In this document: piece after piece, positions 39,909-51,571 of the stretch | Numbering within the stretch: position 1 is the first letter of the stretch | How the letters are laid out: the number at the start of each line of letters is the position of its first letter | Assembly: GCA_964524755.1 (NCBI GenBank) | Contig: CAZGDR010000002.1 | Coordinates: 1-64,000 of the forward strand | Source of the DNA: JAQVOO01 sp964524755 | Lineage (GTDB): Bacteria; Spirochaetota; Spirochaetia; Sphaerochaetales; Sphaerochaetaceae | Length of the DNA stretch: 64,000 nt | Reading direction: 5' to 3' | Position numbers and translations under genes: made by a program | Notes under the pieces: generated by a model | Told to the model about the DNA's origin: nothing | The model's database searches: none | What the model saw: the letters and a program-made list of their open reading frames with translations, nothing else

Positions 39909-40916
39909 ATGAAAAGTGCACAGCCAAAGGTATATGGGATCGGAAATCCTTTGATTGATATTATTGCCCAGATAACAGATGAAGATTTGGAACGCCTTGG
40001 CACCCATAAAGGAGCGATGCATTTAATCGACGAACAACGTCGTTCAGAACTACTCCAGCACATAGAATCAAAACCACGTAAATATTCCTGTGGAGGTTCC
40101 TGCCCCAATACGATCATCACCCTCTCCTTACTAGGCATTGAGGCCACACTGGCCGGAAAGGTAGGTGCTGATGATTTTGGTGTTATCTACAGCAAAAGAC
40201 TTAAAGAACTAAAAGTTTATAACGAATTGGCACTCAGCGAACAACCAACCGGTTCTTCAATTATTCTCATAACTCCCGATTCAGAGAGGACGATGAATAC
40301 GTATTTAGGTGCAAATCGTTATTTTAATGCTACGGATATTAATCCAAAAAGTATAGCTGAAGCCGACTATTTTCATTTTACAGGATATATGTGGGACACC
40401 CAATCGCAGAAGGCTGCTATTGAACGGGCAATTGAAATTGCCCATGCCTTTAACACCCGTATTACATTCGATATTGCCGATCCTTTTGCCGTCGGTCGCA
40501 ATCGTGATGCATTTCTCAGTTTAATCAGCGATCATGTCGATGTCGTCTTTGCCAATAGTGAAGAGGCTCGTTTCCTTTTTAATAATTATGATGCTTTAGA
40601 ATGCTGTAAATCGATGGGAAAACTGTGTGAAACAGCAGTGGTAAAGAACGGAAAATTAGGTTCGTTCATTTCACATCAACAAAAAATCTATACCATACCG
40701 GTCCAAGGTCCGGTTGAGGCCATCGACACAACAGGAGCTGGAGATATTTATGCTGCAGGCTTTTTGTATGGATTGTGTCATAAACTATCGATAGAAGAGA
40801 ATGGCTTTATCGCGTCCTATCTTGCTGGAAAAATAATCCAACAGCGTGGAGCACAATTTTCAAAAGAAACGGCACAGGAAGTCCGTTCATTCTTAGAACG
40901 AACTTTTAAGATATAA
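39909..40916 (+). CDS. PfkB-family carbohydrate/nucleoside kinase (adenosine kinase-like)
   Basis: 335 residues. This is a ribokinase-fold kinase. The PfkB entry motif is GGSCPNTIITLSLLG with GKVGADDFG, and the ATP/anion-hole signature is DTTGAGDIYAAGFLYG with the catalytic Asp. The opening GIGNPLIDI resembles adenosine kinases, so phosphorylation of adenosine or a related nucleoside is the likeliest role, but a sugar substrate is possible. It is convergent with metK, whose product SAM yields adenosine after methyl transfer; this link is only an inference. Confidence 0.85.
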   Translation: MKSAQPKVYGIGNPLIDIIAQITDEDLERLGTHKGAMHLIDEQRRSELLQHIESKPRKYSCGGSCPNTIITLSLLGIEATLAGKVGADDFGVIYSKRLKELKVYNELALSEQPTGSSIILITPDSERTMNTYLGANRYFNATDINPKSIAEADYFHFTGYMWDTQSQKAAIERAIEIAHAFNTRITFDIADPFAVGRNRDAFLSLISDHVDVVFANSEEARFLFNNYDALECCKSMGKLCETAVVKNGKLGSFISHQQKIYTIPVQGPVEAIDTTGAGDIYAAGFLYGLCHKLSIEENGFIASYLAGKIIQQRGAQFSKETAQEVRSFLERTFKI

Positions 40917-40920
40917 TTAT

Positions 40921-42075
40921 TTATATATTTTTCGGTTTAGGTAAAAGCGCTTCCCAAGGCACTCCGGGGTGTCCAAAATGGCCATAATTCATATTTTCCC
41001 GATATATTGGTCGGAGAAGATCGAGTCGCTCTATTATACCTGAAGGACAGAGATCAAATTCATTACGCACGAGTTGTTCCAGTTCTGTATCATCTAGAGT
41101 TCCAGTCCCGAAAGTATCGACGAGAATTGAAACAGGATCTGGCACGCCAATAGCATAAGAAAATTGTATTTCACAACGTGTACAGAGTCCCCAAGCTACA
41201 AGGTTTTTAGCCACAAGTCGGGCCATATAGGCCGCTGAGCGGTCAACTTTTGAAGGATCTTTTCCACTAAAAGCACCACCACCATGGCGGCCCATCCCCC
41301 CATAGGTATCTACAATTATTTTTCTACCCGTTAGACCTGCATCACCATGCGGACCACCAATCACAAAACGACCGGTAGGATTGATATGATAGATTGTTTT
41401 ATCAGAGAGTAGCCCAGAAGGCCCTAGTATCGGTTGAATAACCTGTGTCTTAATATAATTGGTAAGTTCATCTCTAGTAACTTGTTCATCATGCTGATGG
41501 GAAACTACTATCGTATCAATTGAGACAGGGGTGCCATGGTCATACACTACTGTAACTTGAGCCTTGGCATCAGGGCGTAACCAAGTAACATCTTTTGCTT
41601 TGCGTAATTTCGCTGCCTGTTGTAGTAATTTATGGCTGTACATAACTGGCGCCGGCATCAATTCAGGGGTTTCTGTACAAGCGTAACCGAACATCATTCC
41701 TTGATCACCAGCCCCTTGTTGTCCATAGGAGCTACTTGAAGCATTAACACCCAAAGCAATATCGGGAGATTGTTTTTGTAGGAATTGGAGAATTTCCAGA
41801 TTTTCATAATTAAAACCAGATCCTTCATAGACATACCCGATGTCTTTTACCACTGCACGTACAATTTCTTCAATATCAAGTAAGGCCTTAGAGGTGATCT
41901 CACCACCTACAACGACTGTATTGGTTGTTGCAAAAGTTTCACAAGCAACCCTTGAGTGAGGATCTTCCCGTAAACATGCATCCAAAATAGCGTCTGATAT
42001 TTGGTCGCAAACTTTATCGGGATGTCCTTCACTGACAGATTCACTGGTGAATGATTGCAAGCCTTTTCTTAACAT
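40921..42075 (-). CDS. metK: S-adenosylmethionine synthetase
   Basis: 384 residues. It makes SAM from methionine and ATP. Signature sequences are [32 protein letters not shown] and [16 protein letters not shown]. The Shine-Dalgarno GGAG lies eight bases before the ATG. The gene starts 21 bases after khpB and is probably the last in the rpmH-rnpA-yidC-khpB-metK operon. MetH and MetF elsewhere in the window supply its substrate. Confidence 0.97.
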   Translation of the reverse strand: MLRKGLQSFTSESVSEGHPDKVCDQISDAILDACLREDPHSRVACETFATTNTVVVGGEITSKALLDIEEIVRAVVKDIGYVYEGSGFNYENLEILQFLQKQSPDIALGVNASSSSYGQQGAGDQGMMFGYACTETPELMPAPVMYSHKLLQQAAKLRKAKDVTWLRPDAKAQVTVVYDHGTPVSIDTIVVSHQHDEQVTRDELTNYIKTQVIQPILGPSGLLSDKTIYHINPTGRFVIGGPHGDAGLTGRKIIVDTYGGMGRHGGGAFSGKDPSKVDRSAAYMARLVAKNLVAWGLCTRCEIQFSYAIGVPDPVSILVDTFGTGTLDDTELEQLVRNEFDLCPSGIIERLDLLRPIYRENMNYGHFGHPGVPWEALLPKPKNI

Positions 42076-42096
42076 AGTTCAATCTCCAACCTCGTA

Positions 42097-42765
42097 CTAT
42101 TTTCTCAATGGTGGAAGTTCACCATCGACAGAAATTCTAACTTGTTTAAATAATCCTTCACCTTCACTCTTAGTTTTAACACCATCTACTTCATTTAAAG
42201 CTGTATGTATAAGCCGTCTTTCAAAAGGATTCATGGGTTCTAATAACTTAGAACGTCCACTTCGTTGCACTTGCTCAGCTGTTCTAAAGGCTAATTTCAC
42301 CAATTGTTCTTCATGACGTAGACGATAATTCTCACTGTCGATAATTACTTTATTTCCAGGACTCAATTGTCCAGCATAGACATTAACGATTAATTGGATA
42401 GCGTCTAGGTTTTTTCCTTTCTTTCCAATAATAATCGAAGAATAATCTGAGACAATTTCTAATCCTAACTTCCCTTCATTTCTAAAATTAACTTTTACAG
42501 TCCCTGGATATCCCATTTTTTCTAACAAAACAGAGACAAAATCAATAACATTTTGCTCGTAATTATCATTTTCAGTGACGGGTTCACTTTCCACGCTAGA
42601 CTCATCATGTAGATGGACTCGTATACGAACATTACTTTTTTTGAATAACCCCCGTTTTCCAGCATCAAGGATTTCTATGTCAAATTCATCTAATTCGAGT
42701 TGTAGCTCGTTCACAGCATTAGCAATCGCTTCCTGCTCTGTTTTACCTTCAAATTCTCTCATCAT
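42097..42765 (-). CDS. khpB: Jag/KhpB RNA-binding protein
   Basis: 222 residues. Domains in order: Jag N-terminal domain (1-50, DAGKRGLFKK), a KH domain (about 80-150, IIIGKKGKNLDAIQ, a GxxG loop) and an R3H domain (about 155-220, MNPFERRLIHTAL). The family binds RNA and influences cell growth and division. It sits in its conserved place after yidC. AGGAG precedes the first of two adjacent ATG codons. Confidence 0.92.
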   Translation of the reverse strand: MMREFEGKTEQEAIANAVNELQLELDEFDIEILDAGKRGLFKKSNVRIRVHLHDESSVESEPVTENDNYEQNVIDFVSVLLEKMGYPGTVKVNFRNEGKLGLEIVSDYSSIIIGKKGKNLDAIQLIVNVYAGQLSPGNKVIIDSENYRLRHEEQLVKLAFRTAEQVQRSGRSKLLEPMNPFERRLIHTALNEVDGVKTKSEGEGLFKQVRISVDGELPPLRK

Positions 42766-42787
42766 TGTCTATTTCTCCTGCAGGACC

Positions 42788-44596
42788 TTACTTTTTCTTT
42801 CTTTTTTGTTGTGGCTGAGAAACCGTCTCTAGTTTCTGATTTTGGTTTTTAAGCCTTCGCTTATTTACGAAAACCTGTTGACCGATTGAGATAAAGTTCA
42901 TCACCATCCAGTACAAAAGGAGACCGGAGGGAGCACTGTACAAGATAAAAAAGAACATAATCGGCATACCATACATCATAAACTTTCCACTCATCCCACC
43001 TTGTTGGTTCCCAGCCTGGCTTATCTTAAACGAAAGAATCATAGAGGCTCCATACAATATGGGGAGGAGACGAATATCACTGCCAATAACTGGGAGCGAT
43101 AGAGGGGCAAAATTGATAATAGATTCCGGTAAAGAGAGGTCCTCAATCCATCCCGGAATAAACATAGCTCCTCTCAATTCAAAGTGCCTGTTCAAAAGCC
43201 CATAGAGGGCAATAAAAATAGGGAATTGGAATAACATAGGAAGACATCCACCAAGCGGATTGATTTTTTCCTGCTTATATAATTCTCCCATCTCCTGATT
43301 GAGCTTAGTGGGGTTATCCTTATATTTCGTCTTAAGTTCTTCCATCTGAGGTCCAAGAGCCTGCATTTTAGAAGTGGATTCCATACTTTTCTTACTAAAC
43401 GGCTGTAACATCACTTTAATAAGAATAGTTAAGAGGATAATGGCTACACCATAGTTCGGAATCAACCTATAGAAAAATTGGAGGAACCATTTCAGAATTG
43501 CTTCCAGCCATCCCAACCAAGAACTACCATCAAGGGCTTTTTCTAAGTGGAGATCTGAAAGTCCAAATCCGTTTTGGGCAGCATCATTATAAATAACCAT
43601 ATGTTGTTTTAACTGAGGCCCAACATAGAATCTAAAGACATCTTTTGCTGTTGCGGTTTTATAAGCAGGACGAGAGAAGTACATCCGTGATTCTAAAGGA
43701 ATGTTGTCTGATTTTTGTTCAGTTATGGCAATATTATAACGAGTTGCATCAGGAATTCCAATGATAGAGAAATACTTACCGGCAATTGCAGCCCAAGTAA
43801 TGTAATCACCTGTCTCGTAGATACCATTTTTTAATTTAGGTGTAGATTTTTTCCCGTCTTGCCCAATGTAGAAGCGACGATATGTATATTTATTATCGGG
43901 AGCTTCATAAAATTCAGGGCCCAATTGGGGCTCAAATGCTAACGTATAAGCAAACCCATTATAATTTAATGGAATAGCTTTATTTTGCGAATTTTTGAAT
44001 TCAACAGAAATTTCGAAGAGATAATCAGATTGCCCGAATCGATAGGTTTTTACGAGGGTAAATTGTTCATCTGAAATTTCTCCATCGGGACCAATAACAC
44101 CAAATGTTTGAGAAAACTCAACTCGATCCTGTTTTATACTATAATTAAAGGTTGCATCAATTGGATTTGTTGTATCGTCTCCCGCATAGAGAGAAAAGGC
44201 AGCTGGGTAGGTGCTATCATTAAAAATCATCTCTACCGGTTGGCCTTTATCGAGGTGTTGTTTCAGACGGAGGCTCGTAACAGCAGCCCCTTTTGGATCA
44301 AATTCAACGACAAAAACGTCCGTCTCAAAATTGAATTTGTTTGTAGATTGTGCACTACCTGTTTGCACAAACGAACCAGGGCGCCCACTATCCCATGCTT
44401 GACCAGATTGTGCATATGATACAGGAACTTCTGCTACCTGTTGCATATTAGATGTATTTTGGTCACGGCTTTCAACATTTGTAGGTGCTGTAGCTGTAGT
44501 CAAAGGGTCCGGGGCAAAAAATGTAGTTTGAATTGTGAGTCCAACAGAAATAACAATAACTGAAAGAACTATAGCAAGGATGGTGTTTCTGTCCAT
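42788..44596 (-). CDS. yidC: Membrane protein insertase YidC
   Basis: 602 residues, the long form with a periplasmic domain. An N-terminal anchor (about 7-28) is followed by the P1 beta domain (about 75-370) and the conserved five-helix insertase core, beginning near YRLIPNYGVAIILLTILIK and containing NPLGGCLPMLFQFPIFIALY. It inserts proteins into the inner membrane with or without SecYEG. The C-terminus is strongly basic (RRLKNQNQ and KKRKKK), as in ribosome-binding tails. AGGAGC precedes the ATG. Confidence 0.96.
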   Translation of the reverse strand: MDRNTILAIVLSVIVISVGLTIQTTFFAPDPLTTATAPTNVESRDQNTSNMQQVAEVPVSYAQSGQAWDSGRPGSFVQTGSAQSTNKFNFETDVFVVEFDPKGAAVTSLRLKQHLDKGQPVEMIFNDSTYPAAFSLYAGDDTTNPIDATFNYSIKQDRVEFSQTFGVIGPDGEISDEQFTLVKTYRFGQSDYLFEISVEFKNSQNKAIPLNYNGFAYTLAFEPQLGPEFYEAPDNKYTYRRFYIGQDGKKSTPKLKNGIYETGDYITWAAIAGKYFSIIGIPDATRYNIAITEQKSDNIPLESRMYFSRPAYKTATAKDVFRFYVGPQLKQHMVIYNDAAQNGFGLSDLHLEKALDGSSWLGWLEAILKWFLQFFYRLIPNYGVAIILLTILIKVMLQPFSKKSMESTSKMQALGPQMEELKTKYKDNPTKLNQEMGELYKQEKINPLGGCLPMLFQFPIFIALYGLLNRHFELRGAMFIPGWIEDLSLPESIINFAPLSLPVIGSDIRLLPILYGASMILSFKISQAGNQQGGMSGKFMMYGMPIMFFFILYSAPSGLLLYWMVMNFISIGQQVFVNKRRLKNQNQKLETVSQPQQKRKKK

Positions 44597-44649
44597 ATCC
44601 GCTCCTGATTAAATACTATTAAGGAGGTGCAATCAAGAAAGGTTATGGA

Positions 44650-45000
44650 CTATTCGGCTAAATACACGCCAGCTTGAGAGAACAATTGTAATAACTGCTT
44701 TCTTTGTGTTTCATAATCAAAAACCTTTTTTGGATACACCACAAACGCGAAGTCGAAGCCCGGCAGAAAATTAGATTTTTCATTTCTCCAAATTTCTTTA
44801 ATTTGTCGCCTTATCCTATTTCTTTGAACAGAATTACCGTAATGACGTACTGGAATTACAATCATTCTACTGTATTCACATCCACTCTTCGCTACAATCA
44901 GTTGCATCCAAGAGCATGAGAATTTTTTACCATTACGGAAGATAGCATCAATTTCTGGCTTCTTTCTGACAATCTCTAATTTAGTAAGGTTTTTTCTCAT
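44650..45000 (-). CDS. rnpA: Ribonuclease P protein component
   Basis: 116 residues. It helps the RNase P RNA remove 5' leaders of tRNA precursors. The signature [16 protein letters not shown] is present. I use the ATG at 45000; a GTG immediately before it (45003) is also possible. The start lies inside the end of rpmH (20 bases overlap), an arrangement seen in several bacteria. No yidD gene is found between rnpA and yidC. Confidence 0.93.
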   Translation of the reverse strand: MRKNLTKLEIVRKKPEIDAIFRNGKKFSCSWMQLIVAKSGCEYSRMIVIPVRHYGNSVQRNRIRRQIKEIWRNEKSNFLPGFDFAFVVYPKKVFDYETQRKQLLQLFSQAGVYLAE

Positions 45001-45136
45001 CACAAACGCTTAGCTTCTTTCTACCTTTTGCTCTGCGTCGAGCAAGTATGAGCCGACCCTGTTTAGTGGCCATACGAGCACGGAAACCAAATCTTCTATT
45101 TCTTTTTGTTCTACTTGGTTGATAAGTTCTTTTCAT
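44981..45136 (-). CDS. rpmH: Ribosomal protein L34
   Basis: 51 residues starting [20 protein letters not shown] and continuing [20 protein letters not shown], the L34 pattern. The tail [10 protein letters not shown] is slightly longer than usual because the gene runs into rnpA. AGGAATTCC precedes the ATG at 45136. It is too short for most gene finders but certain by similarity and position. Confidence 0.95.
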   Translation of the reverse strand: MKRTYQPSRTKRNRRFGFRARMATKQGRLILARRRAKGRKKLSVCDEKKPY

Positions 45137-45207
45137 AGGAATTCTCCAAATATGTATCGCTTAACGCGGATTTAATCTAATTTATGGGAACACGCTCCCG
45201 ATAGGGC

Positions 45208-45237
45208 AGTATATAGTCCGTGATAATAGAATGTCAA
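45208..45237 (-). promoter_or_regulatory. rpmH operon promoter
   Basis: Minus strand: perfect TTGACA (45232-45237), 18-base spacer, TATACT (45208-45213). The leader would be about 65 bases. Confidence 0.6.
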
Positions 45238-45261
45238 TGGTGTCGATTACTTCAAACTCCA

Positions 45262-45552
45262 TTAAGATCGAGATCTAACTTGTATTTGGGTTATGCCTAA
45301 TTCAGGAAAACGTGCCTTTAGACGGGCTAAAATCTGTTTTCTACGCATCATAACCATTGAACCCCAGGTTGGGTGATCAGCTTCCACAATTAAAACTTTT
45401 CCTCGCACATCAAAAATCTTAGCATGTACAGCAATATCAGGACCTACAATTTCCATCCATTCATGATAAATCGTTGTAATTGGATTTGATTCGTCAACTT
45501 TTAAACGAGATAATAATAAATTCAATACTTCTTGTGTTGTTTTTTCTTTCAT
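45262..45552 (-). CDS. dciA: DUF721/DciA-like protein
   Basis: 96 residues of the DUF721 type: WMEIVGPDIAVHAKIFDVRG followed by LIVEADHPTWGSMV and RKQILARLKARFPE. DciA loads or activates the replicative helicase in bacteria lacking DnaC/DnaI, so its place next to recF, dnaN and dnaA fits a replication role. Its ATG overlaps the recF stop as ATGA. Confidence 0.88.
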   Translation of the reverse strand: MKEKTTQEVLNLLLSRLKVDESNPITTIYHEWMEIVGPDIAVHAKIFDVRGKVLIVEADHPTWGSMVMMRRKQILARLKARFPELGITQIQVRSRS

Positions 45553-46634
45553 ACACTCAAGAAATCCCCATTTTCTACCGAGTAGGTTAACCCAGCAGTA
45601 TCACCAAGTTGTGAAAAATAACGTTCTTCAGGGAGAAAAGTGAAAAACGCCTGACTATAGCCTCCTAACTGATCAAGAAAAAGTCCCCGTTTAGTAATAT
45701 CTAATTCTAATAATACATCATCGATGAGTAAAATTGGTTTTTTTCCAGTCTTTTTTCGGTATGTATCAATTTGTACAATTCTAAAGATCAGCGAAGCTAG
45801 ACGCATTTGTCCAGTTGAGCCACTGAGTGCAAAATTTACTTTATCATCCATGACCATAAATTGATCACGGTGTATGCCGCTGGCCGTAGCTTGCAATTTC
45901 ATATCACGTTCTAATGTATTCTTCAATTTATCCTCGGCATCAGCTACCGTTTCACAATCATCCCAAGAAGGTTTATATACTATACGCATAGCAGAATTAT
46001 CTTGAGCAACTGTGGCATAGAGAGTACTGAAAATAGTATTAAATTCTTCTACGGCAAGTTTTCTCTGTTTTTGAATTGCCATCCCGAAGGTAGCTAATTG
46101 TGTATCATATACAGGGAGGAGTGTACTATAGTTTTCTTTAATAGCAGCATTTCTCTGCTTTAAAACAACTCTATATCTACGTAAATCATCAAAAAACAAA
46201 GGATTATATAATGACATCGTCTGATCAAAGAACCGACGCCTACTTTCAGGTGTACCACGAATAAACTCAATATCATCGTGTGAAAAAACTATGCATGGAA
46301 TATTATAGATTAAATCGCGTCGATCACGAATCTCCTTGCCATCAATCCTAATCTCTCTTTTTCCTTCACCGTAACGTAATAATATTTGCTGGTTTGAACC
46401 GTCATCAGTCTCTACAATAGCAGAGAGAGAAAAGTTCTTTTTCCCATGTGTGCACATGTCACGAAGATTGATTGATCTAAACGAGGAGCCATAACAAAGC
46501 ACATAGAGCGCCTCGAGAAAATTAGTTTTTCCTTGCCCGTTATTCCCAACCAATACTACATGTTTGGTATCGGTTGGGATAAGTGAATCGGTTAGATTTC
46601 TAAAATTATGAAATCCAAGCGAGCGAAATTTCAT
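45549..46634 (-). CDS. recF: DNA repair and recombination protein RecF
   Basis: 361 residues. This SMC-like ATPase helps load RecA at gaps. Walker A is VGNNGQGKTNFLEAL, the ABC-type signature is LSGSTGQMRLASL and Walker B is PILLIDDVLLELD. Its ATG overlaps the dnaN stop as ATGA, so dnaN-recF-dciA form a tightly coupled operon. Confidence 0.95.
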   Translation of the reverse strand: MKFRSLGFHNFRNLTDSLIPTDTKHVVLVGNNGQGKTNFLEALYVLCYGSSFRSINLRDMCTHGKKNFSLSAIVETDDGSNQQILLRYGEGKREIRIDGKEIRDRRDLIYNIPCIVFSHDDIEFIRGTPESRRRFFDQTMSLYNPLFFDDLRRYRVVLKQRNAAIKENYSTLLPVYDTQLATFGMAIQKQRKLAVEEFNTIFSTLYATVAQDNSAMRIVYKPSWDDCETVADAEDKLKNTLERDMKLQATASGIHRDQFMVMDDKVNFALSGSTGQMRLASLIFRIVQIDTYRKKTGKKPILLIDDVLLELDITKRGLFLDQLGGYSQAFFTFLPEERYFSQLGDTAGLTYSVENGDFLSV

Positions 46635-47737
46635 CAGTCTTTCTGCATGGGCATGATTATGTGGAAATAGTCTCTTTCTGGTTCAGGTTTTACTGTTACA
46701 GCCCGATTAGATTCAGTAAAACATAGATTGAAATATTCACCTTCCATAACACGTAAAGGACTTACCAAATAGGTGTAATTCATGGCCAATTTAATATTCT
46801 CACCAGAGTAATCACAGGTAATTACTTCTTTTGCCTGACCAAAATCACTTTCTTCTGAACTGATTGTTACTACCCCAGTTTCTATATCTAGATATACTCT
46901 TTTTGCTTTGTTTTCGATTAAGAGAGAGACCCTTTTAAGAGCTTCGTTCATATCATTAACAGAAATTTTACACGTATACGTTTGGTTAGCTGGAATTACT
47001 CGACGGTAATTAGGAAATTGGCCTTTGATTAACGTTGAGTACATAATTTTATTTCCAAAGCGGGCAAAAATGATGGTATCGGTAATAGATAGTTCCATTT
47101 CTCCCTCTTCCGTCCCTGCTTTCTTAATTAATGTTAAGAATTTTGCTGGAATAATGACTGGATTGAAAGAAGAAACTTCTTGAGGAAATTTACGATTAAT
47201 GTAGGAAAGTCTTCTTCCGTCAGTGGCAACCATAATTAAACTTTCACCATCATGCTCTAGATAGACACCATTCATAAAATAACGAGTCTCATCATCACTT
47301 ATAGCAAAAATTGTCTGATTTATCATTGCAAAGAAATCTTTTTGACTAATTGAGAAATAAACCTGATCTACAGTTTCCTCAAGGACGGGATACTTATCTA
47401 CTGGTATAGTTCTGAGTTCAAAATCAATCGATTTCTTTTCGGGACGAATGAGTAATTTATCATGAACCTCTTCAAAAATAATATTTTCATCAGGTAATGA
47501 ACGTAAGATTCCAAGAAACTTATCACAGAAAACAGTTGTAGATCCTGCTTCCAGTGTTTCAACAGGAATTTGTGTTTTAAATCCTACTTTCTGATCTGTA
47601 GCCTTGATAAACAATGTGTTTTCATACGTTTCTAATAATACATTAGAGACGATAGAAAGTGTGTTTCTTTGCGAAGTGAAATCTAAAGCTAAAATGATCT
47701 CTTTGAGCAGTGAATTCTTCTGGCAGACAAACTTCAT
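46634..47737 (-). CDS. dnaN: DNA polymerase III sliding clamp (beta subunit)
   Basis: 367 residues in three similar domains. It forms the ring that tethers polymerase III. Typical features are MKFVCQKNSLLKEI at the start, FAISDDETRYFMNGVYLE near the middle and the C-terminal IIMPMQ strand. AGGAG lies seven bases before the ATG. The likely origin separates it from dnaA. Confidence 0.96.
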   Translation of the reverse strand: MKFVCQKNSLLKEIILALDFTSQRNTLSIVSNVLLETYENTLFIKATDQKVGFKTQIPVETLEAGSTTVFCDKFLGILRSLPDENIIFEEVHDKLLIRPEKKSIDFELRTIPVDKYPVLEETVDQVYFSISQKDFFAMINQTIFAISDDETRYFMNGVYLEHDGESLIMVATDGRRLSYINRKFPQEVSSFNPVIIPAKFLTLIKKAGTEEGEMELSITDTIIFARFGNKIMYSTLIKGQFPNYRRVIPANQTYTCKISVNDMNEALKRVSLLIENKAKRVYLDIETGVVTISSEESDFGQAKEVITCDYSGENIKLAMNYTYLVSPLRVMEGEYFNLCFTESNRAVTVKPEPERDYFHIIMPMQKD

Positions 47738-47956
47738 CTGATTACTCCTATTAGTGTATATAACATAGTAGTCGTAGTAATAGTATCATGTATACTGTGG
47801 AAAACGGAACTAAATCTTTCCCTATCCACCTTATAATTTTTAACAACCTGTGTATAAACACCCCATTCTATCCACAGGTTATCCACATCTATCCACAGGC
47901 AACAAAAGTTATGCACATGTGCTAACATGATATTACCATCTTTTCCCCAACTTGTC
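47738..47956. other. Likely chromosomal origin of replication (oriC)
   Basis: Intergenic region between dnaA and dnaN. DnaA-box matches: TTATCCACA at 47879-47887, CTATCCACA at 47868-47876 and 47889-47897, TTATGCACA at 47909-47917, TGTGTATAA at 47849-47857 and TGTGGAAAA at 47796-47804. A run TAG TAG TCG TAG TAA TAG at 47766-47783 resembles DnaA-trio elements. AT-rich DNA lies around 47830. Flanking genes mostly point away from this site. The exact unwinding site is inference. Confidence 0.8.
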
Positions 47957-49369
47957 CTACTGGGATTCGCGTTTAAAATTTTGGGCTTGTCGAATGAGAT
48001 TTTGGACAGAATTACTAACTCCAGCATCACTTTGAATCATGCCCTTAACACGTTGCACAGAGTGCATAACCGTAGTGTGATCCCTTCCTCCAAACTCATA
48101 ACCAATTTCAGTTGTTGAAAATTCAGTGATGGAACGTACAATATACATTGCAATTTGTCTGGGTAACACAACTGATTTAGTTCTTTTCTTACCTTTTATA
48201 TCATATGGAGATACATTAAAATAATCACCTACTACACGAATAATAGAATCGATTGAAAGAGATTGATCTTTGGTCATTGAATAGGTGTTTTTCAACTGTT
48301 CGCGGGCAATATCAAGTGTAATTTCTTTATTCAATAATTGGCTATAAGCAATTAGTTTAGTTAGGCTGGCTTCAAGGTCTCGAACATTGGTGTTAATGCT
48401 TCTTCCAATATATTCAAGAACATCTGAAGAGATATGGCAGGCTTTTCCTTCACATTTTCGTTTTAGAATTGCTAAACGCGTTTCAAAAGCAGGTGGTTGT
48501 AAGTCAACATTAATACCACGTGTAAAACGGTTTCTTAGTCTGTCAGCAATATCGCGTAATTCATTGATAGGTCTATCGCAGGTAAATACAAGCTGTTTAT
48601 TAGCTTCAAAAAGATTATTAAACACATGAAACATCTCTTCCTGCGTTGATGCTTTTCTTTGTAGAAAATGGATATCGTCAATTAATAAGACATCGGCTTT
48701 TCTATATTTGTTTCTAAATTGAGGTGTTTTTTCTTCTCCAATCGACTGGATAAATTCATTGGTAAACATTTCTGCTGTTACATAAACAATTTGCAGTTCA
48801 GGAGTATTTTCCTGGATATAGTTACCTATCGATTGAATGAGATGTGTTTTGCCAAGTCCCACTCCACCATAAATAAGGCATGGGTTATAACTTACCCCAG
48901 GGTTTTTGGCGATTGCCATACTTACATTATAAGCAAAGGCGCTGTTATCACCGACTACAAAACTTTCAAACTGATACCCTTCATTAATATTTATATCCCG
49001 TGGCTTTTTTTGAGCTTTCGGGAAAGGAGCAGGGGTATGAGTTGTTTTGGCAGTTTTTACCGATTCTGAAGCTTTTTCAGCAGTTTTAATTGATTCTGAA
49101 GAGGGGGTTACTTTTTTTATAATTATATCGACGTCAACTAATTCTCCAGTTAATTCATGTAATTTTGACTGGATCAATGTTTTGTATTGAGTTGCTACAT
49201 AATCACGAATAAACAACGAAGGCACAGCTAAAACTAGCTTATGGTCTTCGGATTCTACATATGAGATACGACTTAACCATGTAATGCACTCTTGCTCAGA
49301 AAGCGTTGATTGCATTTGGGAAACAACCTCTTCCCAAAAAGGACTATAATTCCACTTTTCTTGCGGCAT
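47957..49369 (-). CDS. dnaA: Chromosomal replication initiator DnaA
   Basis: 470 residues. Domain I (1-90) is followed by a Ser/Thr/Lys-rich linker, then the AAA+ domain with GGVGLGKTHLIQ and LLIDDIHFL, and the C-terminal DNA-binding signature GGRDHTTVMHS. It opens the origin. The open frame continues to a TTG at 49405, but that codon forms part of a -35 box (TTGCCA, 17, TAAGAT, seven bases, ATG), so I place the start at 49369. A leaderless dnaA would be notable, because initiation control often acts on its leader. Confidence 0.95.
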   Translation of the reverse strand: MPQEKWNYSPFWEEVVSQMQSTLSEQECITWLSRISYVESEDHKLVLAVPSLFIRDYVATQYKTLIQSKLHELTGELVDVDIIIKKVTPSSESIKTAEKASESVKTAKTTHTPAPFPKAQKKPRDININEGYQFESFVVGDNSAFAYNVSMAIAKNPGVSYNPCLIYGGVGLGKTHLIQSIGNYIQENTPELQIVYVTAEMFTNEFIQSIGEEKTPQFRNKYRKADVLLIDDIHFLQRKASTQEEMFHVFNNLFEANKQLVFTCDRPINELRDIADRLRNRFTRGINVDLQPPAFETRLAILKRKCEGKACHISSDVLEYIGRSINTNVRDLEASLTKLIAYSQLLNKEITLDIAREQLKNTYSMTKDQSLSIDSIIRVVGDYFNVSPYDIKGKKRTKSVVLPRQIAMYIVRSITEFSTTEIGYEFGGRDHTTVMHSVQRVKGMIQSDAGVSNSVQNLIRQAQNFKRESQ

Positions 49370-49376
49370 ATCTGCT

Positions 49377-49405
49377 ATCTTATAGTAGCCGCTGGTGATT
49401 GGCAA
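49377..49405 (-). promoter_or_regulatory. dnaA promoter, near-leaderless geometry
   Basis: Minus strand: TTGCCA (49400-49405), 17-base spacer, TAAGAT (49377-49382), then seven bases to the ATG at 49369. Confidence 0.6.
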
Positions 49406-49433
49406 CCCTCAAAAATAAGGAAGGGCTACCCTC

Positions 49434-49461
49434 TTGTAAAAACTAGTTAACATGTTATAAT
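49434..49461 (+). promoter_or_regulatory. gyrB promoter with extended -10
   Basis: TTGTAA, 16-base spacer, TATAAT preceded by TGT (extended -10). The predicted leader is about 100 bases, ending in AAGGA before the gyrB ATG. The rest of the gap to gyrB is AT-rich. Confidence 0.55.
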
Positions 49462-49508
49462 AAAAAGAAATAATTATACATAAAAACAAGATGGCGCCCT
49501 TTACATAA

Positions 49509-51551
<2,043 letters not shown>

Positions 51552-51571
51552 GAAGGTTGGGGATCATTAAT

